The notes under the pieces: model-generated
Seen by the model: only the letters and a program-made list of their open reading frames with translations
What the model was told of the DNA's origin: nothing
The model's database searches: none
Source of the DNA: Rhizobium sp. 2MFCol3.1
GTDB taxonomy: Bacteria; Pseudomonadota; Alphaproteobacteria; Rhizobiales; Rhizobiaceae
Length of the DNA stretch: 64,000 nt
Direction: 5' to 3'
Assembly: GCF_000377565.1 (NCBI RefSeq)
Contig: NZ_KB898354.1
Coordinates: 558,001 to 622,000, forward strand
Shown: positions 9,820-18,525 of the stretch, piece after piece
Layout: every line of letters begins with the position of its first letter
How positions within the stretch are numbered: the first letter of the stretch is position 1
Position numbers and translations under genes: made by a program

Positions 9820-11060
9820 GGCTTCTTCACATAGATGTGGAAGCCGCCGTAGATGGCCGAGCGGTCGAGCGCGGTCAGTTCGAGCGAGCGGTCCTCGAGA
9901 TAGGTCCATTGGTCGCGGATGGCGGGCGAGAGGCGGCCTTCGATGATGCTCTTTTCGGCGGCGGTGCGGAAGATGACGCGGGCGCCGTCGCGTGCGGTGC
10001 GCGAGATTTCCGACCAGACGTCGTTGAGCTGCTGGTCCGTCATCCAGTCCTGCGCGTCGAGCAGGATGTAGCGGTCGCGCGAGGCGGCCGGCTCGCCGGC
10101 AAGCAGCTCGGTGAAGCTTGCGTGATGGACGCTGACGCGGTCGACATTGGCGCGGATCGCCTCGTAGTGCTCCGCCTTCAGGTATGTCGGCAGTGGACCT
10201 TCGCCTTCATCGGCATAACGGCGGGCGAAAGCCTGCCAGGCGAAGTAGTTTTCCTGCATCGGGAAATGACAGGTGAGCTTTTCCAGGCGGTGGCGCAGAA
10301 CCGGCGCGATCGAATTGTCGGCGGCGAGGCTTGCGAGCTCGTCATATTGCTGCGGCGGGATGCCGAGGCCGAAGAGCGAGCTCTTGCGGCTGGTGATCCA
10401 GCGCACGACAGGCTTTTCGAACAGAGGCGCAATCTTCTCGTCGAAAAGCTGGCGCTGTTCTTCCATCGTCTTCGCCTTGGCAACGCCGGTGAGGTCGATG
10501 CCGTGGACGCGGGCGAGAAGATGTGCGGCACCAATGAAGCGGCCGAGCAGGCCCGTCTTGTAGATGTTGCGGTCGAAGACCGTGACGCGGCGGCGGCCGA
10601 ACTTGCGGCCGTTCCAGTAGTTGCTCGTCGCTTCATCCAGATTGGCCGACAGGAAGCGATCGAAGGCCTGGCTGTTGGCGGACTGGTTCGGCCTTGCCAG
10701 GAAGCGAACGAGATCGGCATGGGCGGGAAGATGGCGGAAGGCGCCGAGCTTCAGCTTGTTCAGCGCGATATGGTGCGGGTTGAGATCGACGACATCGATC
10801 GAAGCCGGGCTTTGCAAGAGATAGGCGAGCATGTTGCAGCCGCCGGAGCCGATGGTGACGATGCGGTGATGAGGCTCAAGCTCCATCGCCTTCATGTCGA
10901 GATCGGGATCTTCCCAGATCTGCGGATAGACGAGGCCGGAAAAGAGCAGCCCGAAAAGACGTTCGGACAGGCCCTCTTTCGAAAAGGCCTTGTGGCGGAG
11001 AAGAGCTGCCTTGAGTTTCCGGTTCTTGCGGAAGCCGGCATCCGGGGCAAATTCCGTCAT
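9816..11060 (-). CDS. btaA: S-adenosylmethionine:diacylglycerol 3-amino-3-carboxypropyltransferase BtaA
   Basis: A 414-residue protein with the BtaA hallmarks: an N-terminal GLVYPQIWEDPDLDMKAM, a SAM-binding HRIVTIGSGGCNMLAYLL with VDLNPHHIALNKLKL, and a C-terminal YILLDAQDWMTD region. It transfers the aminocarboxypropyl group of SAM to diacylglycerol, the first step of DGTS synthesis. ATG 11060 (MTEFAPDAG) has GAGAGAC upstream; ATG 11078 is in frame but lacks a ribosome site. A Pho-box-like sequence lies about 47 nt upstream, which fits the known phosphate-starvation control of btaAB in Sinorhizobium. Confidence 0.93.
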   Translation of the reverse strand: MTEFAPDAGFRKNRKLKAALLRHKAFSKEGLSERLFGLLFSGLVYPQIWEDPDLDMKAMELEPHHRIVTIGSGGCNMLAYLLQSPASIDVVDLNPHHIALNKLKLGAFRHLPAHADLVRFLARPNQSANSQAFDRFLSANLDEATSNYWNGRKFGRRRVTVFDRNIYKTGLLGRFIGAAHLLARVHGIDLTGVAKAKTMEEQRQLFDEKIAPLFEKPVVRWITSRKSSLFGLGIPPQQYDELASLAADNSIAPVLRHRLEKLTCHFPMQENYFAWQAFARRYADEGEGPLPTYLKAEHYEAIRANVDRVSVHHASFTELLAGEPAASRDRYILLDAQDWMTDQQLNDVWSEISRTARDGARVIFRTAAEKSIIEGRLSPAIRDQWTYLEDRSLELTALDRSAIYGGFHIYVKKP

Positions 11061-11107
11061 AAGTGAGTCTCTCAACATTTAGCGTTCAGGGCGTTTAACG
11101 CGACGGC

Positions 11108-11125
11108 ACTACAGTTTGATGACGT
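11108..11125 (-). promoter_or_regulatory. Candidate Pho box upstream of btaA
   Basis: The minus strand reads ACGTCATCAAACTGTAGT. Compared with the two 7-bp direct repeats of a PhoB site (CTGTCAT-N4-CTGTCAY) it matches about 5 of 7 positions in each half. A -10-like GTTAAA lies 8 nt further downstream. The match is imperfect; the known PhoB control of btaA elsewhere adds weight. Confidence 0.5.
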
Positions 11126-11238
11126 CGCCTGTGGGCGGCCTTGGCTGTGGACACCTCGCGCAATTGAGAATGGTGAGCACTTGACGGGGCTTTCTAAACG
11201 ACAATTTCCTGCTTCTCTATCGGTTCGGAGGGGCGCTT

Positions 11239-12630
11239 ATGGGACGTGTTCTGCGTATCTTGAAGGCGGCGGCTGCAGGCGTTGCCGTTATCGTCATTGC
11301 GGGTGCTGGCTGGCTTTATGTCAGGCCGCCGGAGTTGCTCAGGATCGGTGACGGCTATGCGGCGAAGATCGTCTGCTCGAATGTCTTCCTGGCCGGACGC
11401 AATGCGAATGCCGTGCTTGCCGAAGACGTCCAGGCGCCCGGCAATCCCTTGCTGAGGCTGATTCGCGTGCAGGTCGATGAGGCCGGCAAGCAGGTGACGG
11501 CGCGCATCCTCGGCCTGTTTGCCGCCAATTATGCGATCTATCGCGATGGCCTCGGCTGCACGGCGGTGCCGGATGGCGATTTCGCCGCCGCGCGAAAGGC
11601 GGTGCCCGAGCCCATCGTCACGAAGCCTTCCGAGGACGCAGCCGTGCTGCCGATCGAAAACGATGCGGCGATCTCAGCGCTGCTCGCCGACCCCCGTTTG
11701 ACCGGTGAAAACATGCGTGCGGTCGTCGTCGTGCATTACGGCAAGATCGTCGCCGAAAGCTACGGCAAGGGTTTTGGCCCGCAAACGCCATTGATCGGCT
11801 GGTCTATGACGAAGACGGTCAATGCCGCGCTCGTCGGTCGGTTGATGCTCGACGGCAGGATCGATGCCGGTGATGCCGGGCTGTTTTCGCAATGGCGCGA
11901 CGACAAGCGGTCGCAGATCACGCTTGGGCAGCTGCTTGGGATGGAGAGCGGCCTCAGGTTCAACGAGAACTACGGCACGGTGGCTGACGTCACCCGGATG
12001 CTCTATCTCGACGCGGACCAGACGGCGCTGCCAGCAAGCCTTGATCTCGACGACGATCCCGGCACGCAGTTCAATTATTCCAGCGGAACCTCCGTGTTGA
12101 TCTCCCGCATCTGGATGGATCGCTTGGGCGACGAGAAGCAGGCGATCGATTATCCGAGGACGGCTCTGTTCGATCCGCTCGGCATGTCGAGTGCTGTTTT
12201 CGAAGTGGATGCGCGGGGCACCTTCGCCGGCAGCTCCTATCTCTATGCGACGGCGCGCGATTGGGTGCGGTTCGGGCAGTTCTTGCTGCAGGATGGGGTC
12301 TGGAACGGCGAGCGGCTGCTGCCCGAGAGCTTCATGAGCATGATGCGCACGCCGACGGCATCTTCCGGCGGCATGTATTCGCATGGTCAGTCCTGGCTTC
12401 GCCCGCCCGGCAGCGGCAGGAGTGGGGAGACCGGCATTCCGGACGACGCCTTCTGGCTGGAAGGACATGATGGACAGAGCATGGTGATCGTGCCGTCGGC
12501 CAGTCTCGTCATGGTCAGGCTCGGGCTGACACCGAGCTGGCTCAGATACCGGCCGGAAATTCTGCTGAAAGAGATACTGGCGAAGCTGCCGCCGCCGACC
12601 CGATCGGCCTCGGCCGATCTCGCGCAATAG
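11239..12630 (+). CDS. Serine hydrolase of the beta-lactamase/PBP-like family, membrane-anchored
   Basis: A 463-residue protein with one N-terminal transmembrane segment (AAAAGVAVIVIAGAGWLYV) and an extracytoplasmic beta-lactamase class C-like domain (about residues 145-440). The catalytic SxxK is SMTK (about residue 190), the second motif is YSSGT (about residue 276), and a late EGHDGQ takes the position of the third motif. Such proteins act as esterases, peptidases or transpeptidase relatives; substrate cannot be read from sequence, and true beta-lactamase activity is not implied. The start has a strong GGAGGGG ribosome site. Its 3' end is 21 nt from the converging transglycosylase gene. 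Confidence 0.85.
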   Translation: MGRVLRILKAAAAGVAVIVIAGAGWLYVRPPELLRIGDGYAAKIVCSNVFLAGRNANAVLAEDVQAPGNPLLRLIRVQVDEAGKQVTARILGLFAANYAIYRDGLGCTAVPDGDFAAARKAVPEPIVTKPSEDAAVLPIENDAAISALLADPRLTGENMRAVVVVHYGKIVAESYGKGFGPQTPLIGWSMTKTVNAALVGRLMLDGRIDAGDAGLFSQWRDDKRSQITLGQLLGMESGLRFNENYGTVADVTRMLYLDADQTALPASLDLDDDPGTQFNYSSGTSVLISRIWMDRLGDEKQAIDYPRTALFDPLGMSSAVFEVDARGTFAGSSYLYATARDWVRFGQFLLQDGVWNGERLLPESFMSMMRTPTASSGGMYSHGQSWLRPPGSGRSGETGIPDDAFWLEGHDGQSMVIVPSASLVMVRLGLTPSWLRYRPEILLKEILAKLPPPTRSASADLAQ

Positions 12631-12651
12631 AGACGTTAGAGGCTACAAGGC

Positions 12652-13566
12652 TTAGTAGTTGCCGTGGGCGATGTCGTCCATGCCCTTGCGCTTGGCATCG
12701 TAATAGTAGCCGCGGGCATAGAGTCTGACGGCATTGTCTTCGCTGTTGTCGGACACCAGCCATGCGCCGCGCAGATACTTCGCGGCGTATTTGATGTTGG
12801 TTTCGGCGTCGAACAAGCCCTCAGGCTGGCCGTCGTAACCCATCGACTTGGCGGTGTTGTACTTGATCTGCATGAGGCCGAAGTAGCCGCGCTTGTTGTA
12901 GGCCTTCGGGTTGTACCGGCTTTCGCGGTGAACGACGCGGTGAAGCAGCGTCGCGGGCACCTTGTAGATCTGCGAATACTTTTCGATGATCTTGGTGATC
13001 GCGCTTTTCTCAACAGTCGGCGCGCCATCGTCGTCGCTGTCATTGTCGCCGAACATGGGCGGCGCGGTCGGCGGGTCCATCGGGCCCGACGTGTCGAAGC
13101 CGTAGTCCATCATCGAGTGCGGCGTGGTGTCGATCGCCGAAAGGGCGGCAATGGCATTGTTCTGCGGGCTGGCGGCGAAAGCGAGTTCGGTCGACGGCGC
13201 ACCCGGTCGCGGTGTCGGCACCACGGACTGGATCGCGGTCATTTCAGGCGTCAGCGGAATCTGGCCGTAAGCGGCAGGCTGCAACTGCGCGGTCTGCTGT
13301 GCCGAATCGACTGCCGGCATGGCGGCGGTTGCGACGGATGCAGCGGTCTGGTCGCCGCCGATCTGAGTACTCGGTGTGCCTTCGCCTGCAGGAATGGCCG
13401 CGAACATCGCGTCTTCGCCGGGCTTCGGAGTAGGAACGACGACCTGTTCGGCCATCAAATCTGCCTGGGATGTGTATTCGACGCTCGAGCAGCCAGCAGC
13501 AACGCAGCACAGCATCGTGGATACGATGAGATTGCGTTTAAAGCCGGAAAAACCGATCGCTGCCAT
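12652..13566 (-). CDS. Lytic transglycosylase lipoprotein (SLT/GH23 domain)
   Basis: A lipobox (CVAAGC, about residues 21-26) marks a lipoprotein. A long low-complexity region rich in Pro, Ala and Thr (about residues 30-180) is followed by a compact C-terminal SLT domain. It carries the catalytic Glu in VVHRESRYNPKAYN and the family motif GYFGLMQIKYNTAKSMGY, then AAKYLRGAW. It should cleave glycan strands with 1,6-anhydroMurNAc formation. ATG 13566 has a GAGAGTGAGAG ribosome site; in-frame codons upstream to 13641 are not supported. The SLT domain resembles that of the gene at 17751-18407, so the two are likely paralogues. Confidence 0.9.
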   Translation of the reverse strand: MAAIGFSGFKRNLIVSTMLCCVAAGCSSVEYTSQADLMAEQVVVPTPKPGEDAMFAAIPAGEGTPSTQIGGDQTAASVATAAMPAVDSAQQTAQLQPAAYGQIPLTPEMTAIQSVVPTPRPGAPSTELAFAASPQNNAIAALSAIDTTPHSMMDYGFDTSGPMDPPTAPPMFGDNDSDDDGAPTVEKSAITKIIEKYSQIYKVPATLLHRVVHRESRYNPKAYNKRGYFGLMQIKYNTAKSMGYDGQPEGLFDAETNIKYAAKYLRGAWLVSDNSEDNAVRLYARGYYYDAKRKGMDDIAHGNY

Positions 13567-13714
13567 ACTCTCACTCTCGTGAAAACGCGCCACCCCGGCA
13601 GCGTCAAAAGTTACCAAAAACCTTAAGCCCTGAATTGCCAATTAACCTATTCGTTGCTTTGCGGCAACCCACGGAAAATTTCTTGAGCTTTTCGCGGTCG
13701 GTAACCTGAGATTT

Positions 13715-14350
13715 TCAGGCGGCGATGCGGCGATATCCGGCGGTCACGGCGCCGGCCGCAATGAGCAATGTGCCGCCCGTGCGATTGACCGCGCGCTGCA
13801 CGGCGGCCTTGCGAATCAGGCCCCTCGCGGCATGCGCGGCAAGGGCGTAGGTGGAGGCATTGATGGTCGCGAGCACCAGGAAGGTCGCTTCCATGATCAG
13901 CATCTGACCGAAGAAGGGAAGCGCAGGATTCAAGAACTGCGGTACGAAGGCTACGAAGAACACGATGCTCTTCGGGTTGAGCGCGGTCACTACATAGGCG
14001 TGGAGGAAGATCTTCAGCGATTTTTCCTCGGGCAGATTGTCATTGTCGGCCATCGGGCCGTCAATGATCGGCGCCCGCCAGAGCTTGATGCCGAGCCAGA
14101 TCAGATAGGCGCCGCCGATGAACTTCAGGATGGTGAACAGCGTGGCGGAGGCCGCCAGAAGCGCGCCGAGGCCGAAGAGCGATGCCGTCATCGCGGTGAA
14201 GTCGCCGAGCGCCACGCCGCTCACGGTCGCAAAGGCTGTCTTGCGGCCGTGGCCGAGCGCATAAGATACGACGAGGAGAATCGTCGGCCCTGGGATAGCC
14301 AGCATGATTGCCGATGCTGCAGCAAATGCTAGCCAAGCTTCGAGCGACAT
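13715..14350 (-). CDS. LysE/RhtB family amino-acid exporter
   Basis: A 211-residue polytopic membrane protein with about six hydrophobic segments. The family motif appears near the N-terminus (IPGPTILLVVSYALGHGRKTA), followed by GVALGDF and then LNPKSIVFFVAFVPQF in the middle. These proteins export amino acids or homoserine lactones by proton antiport; the substrate is unknown here. ATG 14350 follows a GGAGGAG ribosome site. Confidence 0.9.
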   Translation of the reverse strand: MSLEAWLAFAAASAIMLAIPGPTILLVVSYALGHGRKTAFATVSGVALGDFTAMTASLFGLGALLAASATLFTILKFIGGAYLIWLGIKLWRAPIIDGPMADNDNLPEEKSLKIFLHAYVVTALNPKSIVFFVAFVPQFLNPALPFFGQMLIMEATFLVLATINASTYALAAHAARGLIRKAAVQRAVNRTGGTLLIAAGAVTAGYRRIAA

Positions 14351-14409
14351 GGAATCTCCTCCTCTTTCATTAGAGGACAAGCAAAGACATCATATCTCGC
14401 CTGCGTCAA

Positions 14410-15621
14410 TCATGCGTCTTCGTATTTCTGGCCGATCTCGTCCATCAGTTCGCCGAACCACTTGACTGAGGTGTCGAAAGCCTTGCCGCCCTTGATGCGC
14501 GGGAATTCGATGGTGCGCAGCTTGCCGTTCTGGCCTTCGTCGTGGCCGGTCACGCCAGAGACCTTGTTCAGCGCGCTCTCGACGGCGAGGTCGGTCATGC
14601 TCTGGATCAGGCGCAGATCGTCGCCGTTGGCAGGGGCGGAGCGGGCGAAATAGCCGGATTTCTGAACCAGCGAACGCTCGGCGTTCAACAGGCTCGCGAA
14701 CTGCTTCTGGAACCAGCCGCCGACATTGATCGTATCGATCTTCACGTGGCCGAAGGCGTCGCGCTTGACGGTTTCGCCGGCCGCTTCACGCTCGGCGACG
14801 ATGGCGTCGAGGCACGCGCCTTCCGAGACGAAGACGGTGGCATGGCCGGTGCGGTCCATGATCTCCTTCAGGCGCGCCGATTCTTCTTCGAGGTCGAAAA
14901 GCGTTTCGGGCAGATAGACCGCGTCGATGCTCTTCATGCCGGCATTGGTCATCATGCCATCGACATATTCGTTGTTGCGGGTGCGCTTCAGGTAGGCGCG
15001 GGCGGTGGCCGCCGTCAGCCAGCCGCAGTGGCGGCCCATGACTTCATGGATGATGAGGGTGCGGGGAGCGGCGGTCTGCTCGTTGCTGACATTGTCGAAG
15101 AAGTGCGCGCCGACTTCGGCCGCCGTCCAGGCGCCGAGCGACTGGCGGATCGGAACGACGTCGTTGTCGACGGTCTTCGGCAGGCCGACGACCGTCAGGT
15201 CGTAGCCGTTGGCGGCGAGATAGGCGGCGAGGTCGGCAGCCGTCGTGTTGGTGTCGTCGCCGCCGATCGTGTGGAGAATGCTGACGCCGTCATTGGCGAG
15301 GCGCTCGGCTGCGACCCGGAGCGGGTTTTCGCCTTCCTTGACGAGGCCGCGCTTGACGCAGTCGGCGGCGTTGGTGAGCTTGACGCGGCTGTTGCCGATC
15401 GGCGAGCCGCCGTAGCGGTGCAGCAGATAGGCCTTCTCGCGCATCTCGGGCGTGATCTTGATGCTGTCGCCCTGAAGCACGCCCTGGTAGCCGGAGCGGT
15501 AGGCGATCAGTTCATGATCGGGAGCAATGTCGGTGTAGCGTTCGATCAACCCGCCGACGGCCGAAGAGAGGCAAGGTGCAAGGCCTCCTGCCGTGAGCAT
15601 TGCGACTTTTTTCTTGGCCAT
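14410..15621 (-). CDS. pfp: Pyrophosphate-dependent 6-phosphofructokinase
   Basis: A 403-residue phosphofructokinase. The nucleotide/PPi loop is GGDD (residues 120-123) rather than the GGDGS of ATP enzymes, and the catalytic loop is PKTVDND (148-154) with Lys in place of the Gly found in ATP-PFK. These two residues (Asp and Lys) are the accepted determinants of pyrophosphate specificity. MGRHCGWL, a substrate-binding motif, is also present. The enzyme interconverts fructose 6-phosphate and fructose 1,6-bisphosphate reversibly with PPi. The start has a GGAG ribosome site. It is apparently monocistronic, with 400 bp of non-coding DNA upstream. Confidence 0.93.
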   Translation of the reverse strand: MAKKKVAMLTAGGLAPCLSSAVGGLIERYTDIAPDHELIAYRSGYQGVLQGDSIKITPEMREKAYLLHRYGGSPIGNSRVKLTNAADCVKRGLVKEGENPLRVAAERLANDGVSILHTIGGDDTNTTAADLAAYLAANGYDLTVVGLPKTVDNDVVPIRQSLGAWTAAEVGAHFFDNVSNEQTAAPRTLIIHEVMGRHCGWLTAATARAYLKRTRNNEYVDGMMTNAGMKSIDAVYLPETLFDLEEESARLKEIMDRTGHATVFVSEGACLDAIVAEREAAGETVKRDAFGHVKIDTINVGGWFQKQFASLLNAERSLVQKSGYFARSAPANGDDLRLIQSMTDLAVESALNKVSGVTGHDEGQNGKLRTIEFPRIKGGKAFDTSVKWFGELMDEIGQKYEDA

Positions 15622-16021
15622 GGGTGTCTCCGCTATCCGTGTCTAAGCTTGGTTCGGTCGTGCATGGATGCGGCAGAGAAGGGATGGTGTAAAGTGTTGT
15701 TTCTGTGAAAAATGCGTGTTGCAGCGCGGTCGGACGGACAAGTCGCCCGCAGGCGCTGATCTAATCGGTTCAAGCAGCAACCGCGGTTTGCATGGGATTG
15801 TGGAAATCGTCGACGGGTCTGTCAGAACGCGTCCCGATGCGGCGCGACAAAGCGTCACGAGGCTGTCGGGCTTGGGGCCGGCAAAGGGTGCGAATGTTTC
15901 GGTTACACGCGACCATTACCGAATTGTGAAAGGTGTTTTCAACCCTGCGGCCAATCCCCGTCTTGCAAAGGCAACCTTTATTTGTTCAAGGTGTTTCTCC
16001 TTTTATTAGACGAGAGACCTG
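15622..16021. other. 400-bp divergent intergenic region between pfp and the J-domain gene
   Basis: It must contain the promoters of both flanking genes. A 113-codon open frame (15668-16009, +) with CxxC pairs crosses it, but it has no ribosome site and no recognisable family, so I do not call it. The right end is AT-richer, with GAGAGACCTG just before the 16022 start. No riboswitch or RNA family recognised. Confidence 0.5.
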
Positions 16022-16729
16022 ATGTCCTTCTGGGAAAAACTGCTGAACGCCATAGGCAACGCTGCGGGAAATGCGCTTTCCGCCGTGGTCGAGGCTGTTC
16101 GCACGGTTTTTGAAGGCGACCCCGAGACGCGGCGCAAGGTGGCGTTTTCCGTCGCGATCATCGCGCTGTCAGCGAAGATGGCGAAGGCCGACGGGATCGT
16201 CAGCGAGAAGGAGGTTCAGGCCTTCCGCGAGATTTTCGAATTCCCCGACGATCAGGCCGCCAATGTCGCGCGTCTCTATAATCTGGCGCGCCAGGACGTG
16301 GCCGGCTACGAGGCCTATGCGGAGCGGCTTTCGACGCTCTGCGTGACCTGTGCCGCCAATTGCCCGGTTCTCGAAGAAGTGCTCGACGGCCTGTTCCATA
16401 TCGCCAAGGCCGATGGTCTGATCCATGAGAAGGAATTCGCGTTCCTGGCGCATGTTGCCGAGATCTTCCACATGAGTGAACAGCGCTTCGAGCAGATCGC
16501 CGCGCGGCATGTGTCGATCGGCGGCGATCCTTACAAGGTGCTCGGCGTTTCTCCGTCGGATGATTTCCCGACGATCCGCCGCCGTTACCACGGTCTCGTC
16601 AGCGAGCATCATCCGGATCGGTTGATCTCGCGCGGTGTGCCGGCCGAGTTTCATGCGATTGCCAATGAACGCATGGCGGCGCTCAATGCCGCCTACGAGG
16701 CGATCGAGAAGGAACGCCGCGCCGCATGA
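16022..16729 (+). CDS. TerB-like and J-domain protein (DjlA-type co-chaperone)
   Basis: A 235-residue protein. An all-alpha TerB-like domain (about residues 40-155) carries two related acidic repeats (KMAKADGIVSEKEVQAF and HIAKADGLIHEKEFAFL) that look like metal-binding helices. A C-terminal J domain (about 165-232) has DPYKVLGVSPSDDFPTIRRRYH and the HPD tripeptide in SEHHPDRL, needed to stimulate a DnaK-type ATPase. The layout equals DjlA without its N-terminal membrane anchor. The gene overlaps the following amidase gene by 4 nt (ATGA), implying translational coupling. The role is inferred as a specialised Hsp70 co-chaperone. Confidence 0.88.
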   Translation: MSFWEKLLNAIGNAAGNALSAVVEAVRTVFEGDPETRRKVAFSVAIIALSAKMAKADGIVSEKEVQAFREIFEFPDDQAANVARLYNLARQDVAGYEAYAERLSTLCVTCAANCPVLEEVLDGLFHIAKADGLIHEKEFAFLAHVAEIFHMSEQRFEQIAARHVSIGGDPYKVLGVSPSDDFPTIRRRYHGLVSEHHPDRLISRGVPAEFHAIANERMAALNAAYEAIEKERRAA

Positions 16730-17490
16730 CCGCCTTTGCGGCAGACTACGCCAAAGCGAGCGTACGGCCGTCGCCGAACCATGGCGGGCGCGTCGACGGG
16801 CGAAAGCCCGACATGATCATTCTCCATTATACCGGCATGCCGACCGCGGACGGAGCGCTCGACTGGCTCTGTCGCGAAGAGAGCCAGGTCTCGTGCCATT
16901 ACTTCGTGCATGAGAATGGCGACGTCGTGCAGCTCGTTCCGGAGGCGCGGCGCGCGTGGCACGCCGGCAAGAGCATCTGGCAGGGCGAAACCGACATCAA
17001 CTCGTCGTCGATCGGCATCGAGATCGCCAATGCCGGACATCCGGGCGGATGCCCCGAGTATCCGCAGGCGCAGCTCGAGGCGGTGATCGAATTGTGTCGC
17101 GACTGCGGCGATCGTTGGTCAATCACCCCGGAAAGGGTGCTCGGACACTCCGATGTCGCCCCTCGGCGCAAGCTTGATCCGGGCGAAAACTTCCCCTGGG
17201 GATTGTTGCACTCCAGGGGTATCGGCCACTGGGTGGCGCCGGCCGCCATCACCGGTGGACGCTTCTTCCAGCGCGGCGACCAGGGTCAGCCGGTCGAAGC
17301 CCTGCAGTCGATGCTGTCGCTCTATGGTTACGGCACTGAGATCACAGGCGAATTTTCCGACAAGATGGCCGGCGAAATCGAAGCCTTCCAGCGCCATTTC
17401 AGGCCGGAAAGGGTCGATGGGATCGCCGATTTCTCGACGATCGACACGCTGCATCGCCTGCTATCGGCCCTGCCGCGCTACGGCGCCTGA
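16726..17490 (+). CDS. N-acetylmuramoyl-L-alanine amidase with peptidoglycan-binding domain (AmiD-like)
   Basis: A 254-residue Amidase_2 (zinc amidase) protein. The likely zinc ligands are His in MIILHYTGM, His in the middle part (RAWHAGKSIW region) and His/Asp in VLGHSDVAPRRKLDPG, with SVGIEIAN-like SIGIEIAN between them. A C-terminal PG_binding_1 segment (about 185-245) has GDQGQPVEALQSML and DGIADFSTIDTLHRLL. The enzyme should cleave MurNAc-L-Ala bonds and may act on recycled anhydro-muropeptides. No signal peptide is visible, which suggests cytoplasmic AmpD-type use or an unusual export route. Its start overlaps the J-domain gene stop. Confidence 0.92.
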   Translation: MTAFAADYAKASVRPSPNHGGRVDGRKPDMIILHYTGMPTADGALDWLCREESQVSCHYFVHENGDVVQLVPEARRAWHAGKSIWQGETDINSSSIGIEIANAGHPGGCPEYPQAQLEAVIELCRDCGDRWSITPERVLGHSDVAPRRKLDPGENFPWGLLHSRGIGHWVAPAAITGGRFFQRGDQGQPVEALQSMLSLYGYGTEITGEFSDKMAGEIEAFQRHFRPERVDGIADFSTIDTLHRLLSALPRYGA

Positions 17491-17750
17491 CACCGGGCCG
17501 ATTTGCCGGCATATACCCCTAGATTTTACGGGTTTGCCGCGCTGCCACATGTTTTCCCTATTATCTCCTCAATGCGATGGTCTAACCGCAGTCGCTAAAC
17601 GGCGCCGGTTGTTTTGTTGTGTGTTGTCGACCGTCGTCAATTGAAACAGAAAAGAAATATCGCTGATACTTTGAGTATTGATGCGAATTTATGCTGCGTT
17701 CGGATTTCATTTATACGCAGCTTTTCTTTTGCTTGGAGTATCTGGACTAC

Positions 17751-18407
17751 ATGAGAAAGATTTTTTCTGCTGTGGTGTGCGCCAGCACACTGCTGATGGG
17801 ATTCAATTGCGCAAACGCAGGCGAATGGGGCAATAGAGCGCAAGCGACAGAGACGACGCAGACACTCAAGACGCAAAAGACAGACAAGGCCAAGACGGCC
17901 GAAGTAGCCTCGAAGACGGCTCCGAAAGTTCACAAGACCCAGCGGGTGCAGAAGGTCGCCAAGACCGATAAGTCTCAGAAGACCGTGGCACTCAACACCG
18001 TCGACCGTACGTCCGGTTTCTCGATGCCCGATATGCCCGGCAGCAAGTATGCGGCGATCATCGTCAAGTACGCCAAAGAGTACAACGTCCCGGTCGAACT
18101 CGCGCATGCCGTTGTTCGTGTCGAAAGCAACTACAATCCGAATGCTCGCGGCAGCGCCGGCGAAATCGGCCTCATGCAGATCAAGCCGGCGACGGCTCGG
18201 ATGATGGGTTATTCGGGTTCCAGCAAGGGCCTTTTCGATCCCGATACCAACATCAAGTACGGCATGAAGTATCTGGCGGCTGCCCACACGCTTGGCGGCG
18301 GCGAGACCTGCGATACCATCCTCAAGTACAATGCCGGCCACGCGGCGACCCGCATGAACCCGGTCTCCAAGGCCTATTGCGGTAAAGTGCTGGCGATGAT
18401 CAACTGA
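17751..18407 (+). CDS. Secreted lytic transglycosylase (SLT domain)
   Basis: The signal peptide (RKIFSAVVCASTLLMGFNCANA) begins at ATG 17751; sequence upstream in frame to 17691 is not signal-like. A Lys/Thr/Gln-rich linker with repeated KTQK/KTDK/KTAE units (about residues 35-90) leads to an SLT domain (about 100-215). It has the catalytic Glu in VVRVESNYNPNARG, GLMQIKPATARMMGY, DTNIKYGMKYLAAAH and KYNAGH. It should cleave peptidoglycan glycan strands; the basic linker may bind the wall or anionic polymers. The domain closely matches that of the lipoprotein at 12652-13566. Confidence 0.9.
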   Translation: MRKIFSAVVCASTLLMGFNCANAGEWGNRAQATETTQTLKTQKTDKAKTAEVASKTAPKVHKTQRVQKVAKTDKSQKTVALNTVDRTSGFSMPDMPGSKYAAIIVKYAKEYNVPVELAHAVVRVESNYNPNARGSAGEIGLMQIKPATARMMGYSGSSKGLFDPDTNIKYGMKYLAAAHTLGGGETCDTILKYNAGHAATRMNPVSKAYCGKVLAMIN

Positions 18408-18525
18408 TCGCCAGCGTGGGATAGCCACGGGCAAAACCGCTTGTGGCTGAATCACCTGAGGGCATGACTTAACAATATGATTCAACTTGCAGATCGTGCT
18501 ATCTCACCTTGAAACGAGGTGAGAC

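Noticed and set aside
15668..16009. 113-codon plus-strand frame with CxxC pairs between pfp and the J-domain gene
   Set aside because: No ribosome site, no coherent zinc-finger spacing, and the DNA looks like a promoter region.
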